From the NCBI GenBank assembly GCA_002418835.1, contig DIEX01000031.1:205151-238055 (forward strand): a stretch of 32,905 nt of DNA, in the 5' to 3' direction. Source of the DNA: Spirochaetia bacterium UBA5763. Lineage in GTDB: Bacteria > Spirochaetota > UBA4802 > UBA5550. A model generated the notes under the pieces. That model saw only the letters and a program-made list of their open reading frames with translations, did no database searches and was not told the origin of the DNA. Below, piece after piece: positions 8,725-15,925 of the stretch (its first letter is position 1; the number at the start of each line of letters is the position of its first letter). A program made the translations under genes and the position numbers.

Positions 8725-10152
8725 ATGTACAGTATATTTTTTATAACATCATTTCTCATAGGTGGAGCTCTTCTTTTTAACAGAAATAATATTCTGAAAG
8801 TGTTCCTTCTTCTTTCATTTGTGATATTACAGGGGAGCTTTGCTTTATTCGTTATCAGGAATACAGGGAGCAGTTACGGCTATCTTACAGCTGACCATCT
8901 TGCTGTTATCTTTATCGTAGTTCTGTTTATTATATCATCCCTTTCAATCTATCACAGCGCCGCGTATCTTAAATGGCAGCAGAAAAATGAGAGGGAACAT
9001 AATTTCTATTATGCGGCCATGGTGATACTTGTTGCTGCACTGAACTGTGCCTACTGCGCAAATCATATTGCTATAACATGGATGTTTGTGGAGATAACAA
9101 CTATTGCGGCATCATTTCTGATCTATTACCGGCGCACTGAACTTACACTTGAAGCTACCTGGAAATATATTTTTGTCTGCACAATAAGTATTACTTTTGT
9201 TTTTATCGGGATATTATTCCTTGGTATAGCTATGAAGCATGCCGGCCTTACTGATATGTCCTATACATCGCTCATGGCTAATGCATATCTCCTGAATCCT
9301 TTCTGGACAAAGATGGCATTTATCTTTATCTTCACCGGTTTTACCGCCAAAGCCGCTCTTTTCCCGATGTATACAGCGGGTATTGATGCGAAGGATAAAG
9401 CACCTTCTCCGGCAGGGGCAATCTTTGCGAGCGGCCTTATGAATGTCGGTTTCTGCGGTATTTACAGGACTTATGGTATAATAAGGCTGACCGACTCCGC
9501 TGCATGGGCTAACTCTGTTCTGCTCTTCAGCGCTACGATATCAATTTTTCTTGCCTCTGTATACATAATGAAAGTTGCCAATTATAAAAGGATGCTTGCC
9601 TATTCAAGCATAGAACACATGGGCCTTGTAATGCTGGGCCTCGCAATGGGGGGAGCAGGTGTCTTTGCCGCGATTTTTCATCTTCTGGTCCACTCATTCA
9701 TCAAGCCTGCCCTGTTCTATCAGACAGGTATAGCATACAGGGTTTTCGGCAGTAAGATGATTGAAGAGACCGGGGGGTATTTCAGACAGAGTGTAGCAGG
9801 TTCACTGGTGTTTATTCTCGGGTATTTCTGTGTCACTGCTGTACCGCCGTCAGGTTTATTTATCAGTGAGTTCATGATCTTCAGGGAGATGTATCTTGGC
9901 GGCTATCTCTGGCTTATGGCAATTATTATGATGCTGCTCACAGTGATTATCTGGGCGCTTGGAAGAAATATTTTCAGGCTTGTATTTACAGCTCCGCCTA
10001 ATGTTAAATTTGAATCTCTTGAACGCCCCAGTCCTTTTGAATCGCTTTCTCAACTTGCCTTAATTCTGTTTGTCATGTTCATGGGGGTTTTTCCTCCGGA
10101 ACCAATACTTGATTATATCCGCGCAGCTGCGGCTATAGTTTCATCCCGGTAA
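8725..10152 (+). CDS. hyfF: Hydrogenase-4 proton-pumping subunit F (NuoM/N-like)
   Basis: This is a second antiporter-like pump subunit of 475 residues, equivalent to HyfF. It has about 14 hydrophobic segments, the TM5-type acidic helix HIAITWMFVEITTIAASFLI, the lysine helix FTGFTAKAALFPMYTAGIDAKDKAPSPAGAIFASG, and the histidine/lysine helix HLLVHSFIKPALFYQTG. The complex would therefore have two pump modules (HyfB and HyfF); a third one (HyfD) is absent from the window. AAGGA lies eight bases before the ATG, and the gene begins five bases after hyfE. Confidence 0.88.
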   Translation: MYSIFFITSFLIGGALLFNRNNILKVFLLLSFVILQGSFALFVIRNTGSSYGYLTADHLAVIFIVVLFIISSLSIYHSAAYLKWQQKNEREHNFYYAAMVILVAALNCAYCANHIAITWMFVEITTIAASFLIYYRRTELTLEATWKYIFVCTISITFVFIGILFLGIAMKHAGLTDMSYTSLMANAYLLNPFWTKMAFIFIFTGFTAKAALFPMYTAGIDAKDKAPSPAGAIFASGLMNVGFCGIYRTYGIIRLTDSAAWANSVLLFSATISIFLASVYIMKVANYKRMLAYSSIEHMGLVMLGLAMGGAGVFAAIFHLLVHSFIKPALFYQTGIAYRVFGSKMIEETGGYFRQSVAGSLVFILGYFCVTAVPPSGLFISEFMIFREMYLGGYLWLMAIIMMLLTVIIWALGRNIFRLVFTAPPNVKFESLERPSPFESLSQLALILFVMFMGVFPPEPILDYIRAAAAIVSSR

Positions 10153-10155
10153 TGG

Positions 10156-11676
10156 ATGGATTATATGATTGAAAAAAGAAAAGATATTGTGAGAATAAAA
10201 AACTGTGAAACGGTTAAACTCAACAGAATTCCTGTTCTTGATTATGATAGTTTTGTTGATTTAAACAGTTTCTTTTTAAAAGATGGGACAAAACATGTAT
10301 CTCACTTTTTTGCTTTTCCTTCAGGTAAAAAACTGAGATTATTTTCTCTTATTGCGGATGATATTGCGGGTGATATTATATGTTCATCTTCAATTATCTC
10401 AACAGAGAAACCTCTCCCGTCAGTAACGGCTCTCCATCACTCATTTCACCCTTTTGAAAGGGATATACATGAAAAATTCGGTGTTCAATATACAGACCAC
10501 CCCTGGCTTAAACCGCTGAGATTCCCTGCCGGGATAAAAGATAAAAAGAAGATTGCTGATTATCCCTTTTATTTATTCGAAGGGGAGGATCTGCATGAAG
10601 TTGGAGTGGGGCCGATACACGCAGGAGTTATTGAACCCGGCCATTTCAGATTTATCTGTAACGGGGAGAAGGTTCTTCACCTCGAAATACAGCTCGGTTA
10701 CCAGCACCGTGGTGTTGAGGAACTATTTGTCACAAAGAAGAGGCTCCTTGAGAGAATAATTCTCTCAGAATCTATTGCAGGTGATACAACAAATGGCCAC
10801 GCAACAGCATTTTCTCTGCTCTATGAATCGTTATGCGGATTTAAAGCTGGAGAGCATCTCTCTTTTGTGAGAACACTTGCCCTTGAACTGGAGCGAATGG
10901 CAATTCATACAGGTGATCTGTCCGCCCTTGCCGGTGATGTCGCATATCAGCTGGGGAATGCTGTTCTTGGAAGGCTCAGAACCCCTATAATTAACTATAC
11001 GCAATCATGGGGAGGAAACAGGCTGGGGCGCGGGCTTATACGTCCGGGAAGGACAAACTTCCCATACACAGCTGAGCTTGCTGAGTCTCTGGATAAAATT
11101 TTTAATGAATATGAACCACATTTTGCTGAAATGGCTGATGCTCTATTTGCCCGTCCAAGTGTTCAGGCGAGGTTTGAAAAAACAGGGGTACTCTCTAAAG
11201 AAGATATTCTGTCAATGGGCGCAGTTGGAACTCCTGCACGTTCAACAGGTGTTAAACGGGATATCCGTTCAACTCATCCGCATGGTTATTATTTATCTTT
11301 TAAACATGAACCTGTTCTTCTCCCCCAGGGGGATGTATATGCACGGGCTTACATCCGGGGCAGGGAGATCCGTCAGTCTATGTCATTGATTAGAAAGATG
11401 ATCGCCTCAATACCTGCAGCTGATAAAAATGTTGATCTCTCAGATAAAAAATGCGCAGCAGAATCTCTGTCCGTTTCACTTGTTGAGGGGTGGAGAGGTG
11501 AAATCTGCCATGCGGCAATTACTGATAAAAGCGGAAATATTGCATTATATAAAATTAAAGACCCGTCAATGCATAACTGGTTTGCCCTTGCCATGGCTGT
11601 CCGTGGTGAGGAGATCTCCGATTTTCCGCTCTGCAACAAAAGCTTCAATCTTTCATATTGCGGACACGATTTGTGA
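10156..11676 (+). CDS. hyfG: Hydrogenase large-subunit homologue lacking NiFe ligands (NuoC-NuoD fusion, Ehr-like)
   Basis: Residues 1 to about 130 are a NuoC-like domain (HHSFHPFERDIHEKFGVQYTDHP) and the rest is NuoD/HycE-like (GPIHAGVIEPGHFRF, LGYQHRGVEELF). In catalytic group 4 hydrogenases two CxxC pairs hold NiFe. Here VCGICGFAH is replaced by IAGDTTNGH (A208 and T211 for the cysteines, H215 kept), and DPCYSC near the C-terminus is replaced by NLSYCG (S500 and G503, with a lone C502 one position off). The protein ends at that point with no cleavable tail, so no maturation protease is needed. It should not make or use H2 at a NiFe site; the pocket may serve as a quinone-like or other reactant site. 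Energy-converting-hydrogenase-related (Ehr) complexes share this loss. An alternative start is the ATG at 10165, which has GGATGGA upstream. Confidence 0.88.
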   Translation: MDYMIEKRKDIVRIKNCETVKLNRIPVLDYDSFVDLNSFFLKDGTKHVSHFFAFPSGKKLRLFSLIADDIAGDIICSSSIISTEKPLPSVTALHHSFHPFERDIHEKFGVQYTDHPWLKPLRFPAGIKDKKKIADYPFYLFEGEDLHEVGVGPIHAGVIEPGHFRFICNGEKVLHLEIQLGYQHRGVEELFVTKKRLLERIILSESIAGDTTNGHATAFSLLYESLCGFKAGEHLSFVRTLALELERMAIHTGDLSALAGDVAYQLGNAVLGRLRTPIINYTQSWGGNRLGRGLIRPGRTNFPYTAELAESLDKIFNEYEPHFAEMADALFARPSVQARFEKTGVLSKEDILSMGAVGTPARSTGVKRDIRSTHPHGYYLSFKHEPVLLPQGDVYARAYIRGREIRQSMSLIRKMIASIPAADKNVDLSDKKCAAESLSVSLVEGWRGEICHAAITDKSGNIALYKIKDPSMHNWFALAMAVRGEEISDFPLCNKSFNLSYCGHDL

Positions 11677-11684
11677 GGTAGGTG

Positions 11685-12434
11685 ATGTTCAGATCGCTTT
11701 CAATAGTTTTTCACAACGGAAAACAGTTTATCCCTGATATCAGGGGAACAAAGCTTGCACCTCCATTCAGAGGGCTCCCCGTAATACGGAGAGTCAGGGC
11801 TGACGATAAAAAAATTGCGGCATTCTGTCCTGTGGGCGCAATCAGCACTGCGCCGCTTTCCATAGATCTCGGCAAGTGTGTATTCTGCGGAGAGTGTGCC
11901 TTCGCTTTCCCTGAAAAAATATCTTTTACATCCGATCATATTATTTCCACAAATATCCGCGAACGCCTTGTCGTAAAGGAGGGTGATGAACTCCCTGTGA
12001 GAACAGACCGTGACGTGATACGACCGGAGATAAAGCGAATATGCGGCCGATCGCTGAAACTCCGCGAGATCTCCGCAGCAGGTGACAACAGCGCAGAATG
12101 GGAAATGACAGCGTCTGGTAATGTCCAGTTCGACATGAGCCGCTTTGGTATTGAGTTCGTAGCATCACCTAAACATGCTGACGGTATCCTGATAACCGGT
12201 CCTGTTTCAGAGAATATGGCGCGGGCTGTTGAAATTTGCTATGAAGCTGCGGCAGATCCGCAGATAATAATTCTTGCAGGAACTGATGCCATAAGCGGCG
12301 GGATTTTTAAGGAGAGCAGTGCGCTCCAAAGGGATTTTGTAGCCAGGCATAAAATAGATCTTTATATTCCGGGAAACCCTCCACATCCACTGACAATAAT
12401 AAACGGGATTGTTGATCTTATGAACTGGGATTGA
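11685..12434 (+). CDS. hyfI: Fused ferredoxin/hydrogenase small-subunit homologue (HyfH-HyfI like) lacking N2-type ligands
   Basis: The N-terminal part (to about residue 90) is a NuoI-like ferredoxin domain that keeps only enough cysteines for one [4Fe-4S] cluster: C48 (in CPVGA) plus C65, C68 and C71; the fourth position of the second motif is F75. The C-terminal part is NuoB/HycG-like (RFGIEFVASPKHADGILITGPVSENM is diagnostic), but every ligand of its proximal cluster is replaced: GSCNGCE becomes GDNSAE (D134, A137), GDCA becomes GTDA (D201) and PGCPP becomes PGNPP (N231). The start is taken as the ATG at 11685, with GAGGT five bases upstream; a GTG directly before it is possible. It is the last gene of the operon, eight bases after hyfG. 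The fusion and the complete ligand loss are seen directly; a structural or regulatory rather than electron-relay role is inferred. Confidence 0.85.
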   Translation: MFRSLSIVFHNGKQFIPDIRGTKLAPPFRGLPVIRRVRADDKKIAAFCPVGAISTAPLSIDLGKCVFCGECAFAFPEKISFTSDHIISTNIRERLVVKEGDELPVRTDRDVIRPEIKRICGRSLKLREISAAGDNSAEWEMTASGNVQFDMSRFGIEFVASPKHADGILITGPVSENMARAVEICYEAAADPQIIILAGTDAISGGIFKESSALQRDFVARHKIDLYIPGNPPHPLTIINGIVDLMNWD

Positions 12435-12496
12435 TCCTGAAGTATTACTGAAGATACATGATGTATTGAATCCAGCTGTAGTCTGTGTATAACTGT

Positions 12497-12853
12497 TTAT
12501 TCAATAAGTTTCAGAAGTTTTTCCGGAGTAATCGGTTTGGTCATTGTGCCGTTGAAACCCATTCCACTCGCTTCGGGGATGTCTGCGGAGCCTTCACTGA
12601 CTGCACTTACGAGATAGATCTTTACATCCTTATCAGTTTCCCGTATTTTTTTACAAACTGTAACTCCTGAATCAAATTTTTCCATCATCAGATCGAGAAG
12701 TATTATATCCGGCTGAAAATCATCATATTTTTCTATAGCCTCTTCACTCCCCCCGGCAGTGACTACATCGAAACCTTTACTTTTTAATATCACAAACGCT
12801 GATGTTAGAATATCATAATCATCATCAACTACAAGTACTCGGCGTTTATTCAT
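12497..12853 (-). CDS. Stand-alone response-regulator receiver domain
   Basis: This is a 118-residue CheY-like single domain with no output domain. It has the acidic pocket DDD (10-12), phospho-acceptor D54 in LLDLMME, the switch serine in LVSAVS and the conserved lysine in TKPIT. GAGGT lies three bases before the ATG. It shares with the receiver at 19160 the MMExxDxG sequence after the phospho-Asp and a GFNG segment before the lysine, so the two are paralogues flanking the hox region. It is convergent with the hyf-like operon and co-directional with the PAS-like gene (54-base gap). It likely acts by protein-protein interaction in a phosphorelay; the kinase is not in the window. Confidence 0.92.
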   Translation of the reverse strand: MNKRRVLVVDDDYDILTSAFVILKSKGFDVVTAGGSEEAIEKYDDFQPDIILLDLMMEKFDSGVTVCKKIRETDKDVKIYLVSAVSEGSADIPEASGMGFNGTMTKPITPEKLLKLIE

Positions 12854-12907
12854 ATGACCTCATCGTTTTGGATCTGACTTTATCTGCTTTATAAACCTGT
12901 TTTATTA

Positions 12908-13618
12908 TTACTGCGCTGACTCAGTTTCTAACCGCATATTGTTGAATTTCATGCACAGCAGAAGTTCATTAAGATTTATTACATGTTTTACTATTTTAAA
13001 ATTTATTCTTTTAACATATTCGCTTCGGTTAAAAACTCCTGAATCACTCATAAGGGCTCTGTCGATTTTTCTTTTAGCTGATTCAGAAAAGCCGAGATTG
13101 TAAAAATCCAGAAATGAATCAGTATTGGAATAAATTTCAAATTCAGATTTAGCATTAACTATTTCGTTCAGAAAAAGGACTTCTTTGAGAGAAAAAAAAG
13201 ACAGATTCTTCTTTAATTCAAAAATTTTCTGCCCGGTAACTATCTCAATATTTACAGTAACATAGCGCACATTATTATGTTTATCAAGGATAGGGGTCAT
13301 CAGTCCTTCTAATATTTCATCACGGTTTACATCAATAAAACGTTTTTTAGTTTTTTCTACGACACAATCTGTGAAGGTTTTAACTCTTCCATCAATAATG
13401 ATGTCACCCCAGTTCCCGGTCAGTATAAGTTCAGAATACGACATCCCTTCAATAACGCCTTTCCGTTCAGGGAGTTTAGAGTTAAGATCATCAATAACGA
13501 ATTTCCTTAATGCTTCATTTGCGGCAAGTATTATACCTTTTGCATCCAGTATCAGGTATAAACTGTCAAGAGTATCGAGAAACTGTTGATAGTTTAAAAT
13601 AGTAATCAGATCTTTCAA
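12908..13618 (-). CDS. PAS-domain-like sensor protein without recognised output domain
   Basis: Residues about 10-130 look like a PAS fold: LDSLYLILDAKGIILAANEALRKF at the start, and MTPILDKHNNVRYVTVNIEIVTGQK as the final strands leading into a helix. The remaining 100 residues are mostly helical and not recognised; no histidine-kinase, GGDEF or clear HTH motif is visible, although a divergent DNA-binding end cannot be excluded. The start is a TTG at 13618 with only a weak upstream ribosome site; no ATG or GTG lies in frame before the upstream stop. It is oriented away from the hox operon and upstream of a receiver gene, suggesting redox or gas sensing for hydrogenase control. The base composition is more AT-rich than the flanking metabolic genes. 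Confidence 0.7.
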   Translation of the reverse strand: MKDLITILNYQQFLDTLDSLYLILDAKGIILAANEALRKFVIDDLNSKLPERKGVIEGMSYSELILTGNWGDIIIDGRVKTFTDCVVEKTKKRFIDVNRDEILEGLMTPILDKHNNVRYVTVNIEIVTGQKIFELKKNLSFFSLKEVLFLNEIVNAKSEFEIYSNTDSFLDFYNLGFSESAKRKIDRALMSDSGVFNRSEYVKRINFKIVKHVINLNELLLCMKFNNMRLETESAQ

Positions 13619-13714
13619 AACAAGTAACCATCTTACATTAAATTTTTAAAACTTATATCATTAGAATAGCTCAATGAACCGGAATCAGTATTTCTAAGAA
13701 AGCAGTATGATGAA

Positions 13715-13743
13715 ATTATATTCTGATTCAGTTATTGCAAGTA
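13715..13743 (-). promoter_or_regulatory. Candidate promoter of PAS-like/receiver genes
   Basis: On the minus strand TATAAT occupies 13720-13715. The -35 position (TACTTG at 17 bases spacing) is poor. The nearest operator dyad is centred about 54 bases upstream of the predicted start point, as would suit an activator-dependent promoter. This is a prediction by eye only. Confidence 0.35.
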
Positions 13744-13752
13744 AAATTAGTT

Positions 13753-13816
13753 CTGTTATCTGATTATAACAGGTTTGTTATAGTTTTATAACGACATTGT
13801 TATATTCAGATAACAA
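13753..13816. promoter_or_regulatory. Array of three GTTAT-N6-ATAAC operator-like dyads at 22-bp period
   Basis: Dyad 1 is CTGTTAT-CTGATT-ATAACAG (13753-13772), dyad 2 is TTGTTAT-AGTTTT-ATAACGA (13775-13794) and dyad 3 is TTGTTAT-ATTCAG-ATAACAA (13797-13816). Their centres (13762.5, 13784.5, 13806.5) are exactly 22 bp apart, about two helical turns. Spacer sequences differ while half-sites are conserved, the signature of a dimeric DNA-binding protein loading cooperatively. The array lies between the PAS-like gene and the hox operon, so it probably controls one or both. The binding protein is unknown. Confidence 0.75.
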
Positions 13817-14026
13817 TTGATGTTTATTAAAATTAATTTAAAGGTTGATGAAATCAAATCATATTCTATTTTTCAAAATCATAAACAGACTATAAAAATT
13901 AATAGTTATTATGTCAATTTAGATATTATAAACATGAATGCTTTAATTTCTTAAATTATCGATATATTGCATTAATTATCTGAATTTAGCCGGTTCAGAA
14001 ACAAAAAGTGAAAAATCTTTAAATTA

Positions 14027-14054
14027 CCGCATGATGTCTTGATGCATCATGCGG
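14027..14054 (+). other. Perfect 10-bp hairpin in hox upstream region
   Basis: CCGCATGATG (14027-14036) and CATCATGCGG (14045-14054) pair perfectly around an 8-base loop, 58 bases before the hox start codon. No T-run follows directly; a short one (GTTTTT) begins only about 10 bases later. It could be a leader-RNA hairpin, an attenuator or a DNA operator. Confidence 0.65.
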
Positions 14055-14112
14055 ATTCTATTGCGTTTTTAAAAGTAAAAAATATACAAAATTTATTAAC
14101 AAAGAGGGCCCC

Positions 14113-15924
14113 ATGGGTAATATGTCTGAAGTTGTAAAAAAGTGTGTGAACAATTATCAGAAAGACCCCGCCAGAATGCTTGATGTCATCCGGGATGTTC
14201 AGGCTGAGCTGGGTCAGGTCTCTGATGCGGCTATTTCTGAGATAGCCGGGCAGATGAATGTCTCTTCTGTGGATGTTGAAGGTGTTGTTACCTTCTATCA
14301 CTTCTTTTCAAAAGATCCGGTTGGGCAGTATTCAGTTTATCTGAATAATAGCGCAGTGTCTGTAATGATGGGCTGCTATGAAATCGCAAAGGCTTTTGAA
14401 AAAGAAGCGGGTTGTAAATTCGGTGAAGTTTCCTCTGATGGTAAAATCGGTCTTCACTATACTGCGGACATCGGAATGAATGATCAGGAACCTGCTGCAA
14501 TCATTAACGGTGTTATCTTCACAAGCCTCACAGCTGATAAGGTTAAAGCGATTGTTGCTGACATGAAATCCGGTAAAGCGGCAAGGGACATAGTAAAGGA
14601 GTTCGGTGACGGTAAAAATCAGTCTGAACTTATAAAATCTATGGTTAAAAACAATATTCAGAAGAAAGGCGCGGTTCTCTTCGCTCCATTTTCTCCCGGC
14701 TCAGCTCTTAATAAAGCTGTTTCAATGACCCCGGATGAGGTAATTGAGCAGATGAAGATATCCAACCTCAGGGGAAGAGGCGGTGCCGGTTTCCCTACAG
14801 GTATGAAGTGGGACTATACAAGACAGTCTCCGGGTGAAAAGAAATACATCGTTTGTAACGGTGATGAAGGTGAGCCCGGAACATTTAAAGACAGGGTAAT
14901 ATTCACAGAGATACCTGAAATGATGTTTGAAGGTATGGCAATCGGCGGTTACGCCATTGGTGCTGATGAGGGCCTTCTCTATCTGAGGGGGGAGTATATG
15001 TACCTCAAAACTTACCTTGAAGATGTACTTTCAAAAATGAGACAGGCCGGTACGCTCGGAAAGAACGCCGGCGGAAAGCAGGGATTCAATTTTGACATTA
15101 AGATAAAAATGGGTGCAGGAGCCTATGTATGCGGTGAGGAATCAGCATTGATCGAATCCGCAGAGGGTAAGAGAGGTGAACCGAGGAACAGGCCTCCGTT
15201 CCCGGCGCAGAGAGGCTATATGGGGAAACCCACATCTGTAAATAATGTGGAGAGCTTCTGCTCAGCGTCAAGGATCATCCTTGAAGGGGGCGAATGGTTC
15301 GCGAAGATGGGTACCGCTCAGTCCAGGGGGACAAAACTTCTCAGTGTTTCCGGAGACTGTAAAAAACCGGGGATATATGAAATTGAATTCGGTACAACAA
15401 TTCAGACACTTCTTGAAGAATGCGAAGGCCGGACTGCTAAAGCTGTCCAGGTTGGCGGCCCTTCAGGTTCATGTGTGGATAAAACCAAATTCGGCCAGAG
15501 GATATGCTATGATGATCTCGCAACAGGGGGTTCAATAATAGTCATAGGTCAGGACAGGGATATACTTCAGGTTGTTCACAATTTTATGGAGTTCTTCGAA
15601 GAGGAATCCTGCGGATGGTGTACGCCATGCCGGGTGGGCAACCAGCTCCTCCTGCATAAACTTGAGAAAGTTATGCATGGGCATGGAACAGAAGCTGACC
15701 TCAAAGATATGGAACAGTGGTGTGTAACTGTAAAGAGTATGAGCCGTTGCGGTCTGGGCCAGACATCTCCAAATCCAATCTACACAACACTGAAAAACTT
15801 CAGGGGAATATACGAGGCTAAAATCCAGAAAGGGAAAGACTTCGTTTCCGAGTTCGACATGGCTGCGGCTGTTAAGGATTCATGTGCCGTTGCCGGAAGA
15901 AAACCAAATGTTGAGGGGCACTAA
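14113..15924 (+). CDS. hoxF: NAD-reducing hydrogenase diaphorase subunit, HoxE-HoxF fusion with degenerate HoxE domain
   Basis: This is the FMN/NAD(H)-binding subunit of a bidirectional [NiFe] hydrogenase. The N-terminal 160 residues have the NuoE/HoxE fold, but its four [2Fe-2S] cysteines are replaced by N78, S83, D119 and N123, at exactly the residue numbers where the formate dehydrogenase paralogue at 1673 has C78, C83, C119 and C123. The NuoF part is intact: RGRGGAGFPTGMKW, GDEGEPGTFKDR, GAGAYVCGEESALIES, and the [4Fe-4S] ligands C500, C503, C506 and C546. The length (603 aa) matches the fused HoxF of Ralstonia-type soluble hydrogenases, where a cluster-less N-terminal domain is also known. 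AGAGGG stands four bases before the ATG. It is the first gene of hoxFUYHW-receiver. Confidence 0.93.
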   Translation: MGNMSEVVKKCVNNYQKDPARMLDVIRDVQAELGQVSDAAISEIAGQMNVSSVDVEGVVTFYHFFSKDPVGQYSVYLNNSAVSVMMGCYEIAKAFEKEAGCKFGEVSSDGKIGLHYTADIGMNDQEPAAIINGVIFTSLTADKVKAIVADMKSGKAARDIVKEFGDGKNQSELIKSMVKNNIQKKGAVLFAPFSPGSALNKAVSMTPDEVIEQMKISNLRGRGGAGFPTGMKWDYTRQSPGEKKYIVCNGDEGEPGTFKDRVIFTEIPEMMFEGMAIGGYAIGADEGLLYLRGEYMYLKTYLEDVLSKMRQAGTLGKNAGGKQGFNFDIKIKMGAGAYVCGEESALIESAEGKRGEPRNRPPFPAQRGYMGKPTSVNNVESFCSASRIILEGGEWFAKMGTAQSRGTKLLSVSGDCKKPGIYEIEFGTTIQTLLEECEGRTAKAVQVGGPSGSCVDKTKFGQRICYDDLATGGSIIVIGQDRDILQVVHNFMEFFEEESCGWCTPCRVGNQLLLHKLEKVMHGHGTEADLKDMEQWCVTVKSMSRCGLGQTSPNPIYTTLKNFRGIYEAKIQKGKDFVSEFDMAAAVKDSCAVAGRKPNVEGH

Positions 15925-15925
15925 G

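Larger units (their letters stand above)
13619..14112. other. 494-bp divergent regulatory intergenic region between PAS-like gene and hox operon
   Basis: No gene is visible; the sequence is strongly AT-rich. It holds three equally spaced dyads (13753-13816), a minus-strand TATAAT-like -10 for the PAS-like gene (13715-13720), and a 10-bp hairpin (14027-14054) in the probable hox leader. I could not identify a convincing hox promoter or a sigma54 -24/-12 site by eye. Confidence 0.8.

Noticed and set aside
10156..11676. Calling the operon a functional hydrogenase-4 or formate hydrogenlyase
   Set aside because: All four NiFe cysteine positions are substituted and no C-terminal cleavage tail exists, so H2 catalysis at a NiFe site is not supported.
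12435..12496. Bidirectional terminator between the convergent hyf-like operon and receiver gene
   Set aside because: Only a weak ATACA-TGA-TGTAT stem is present and it has no T-run, so no terminator is called.
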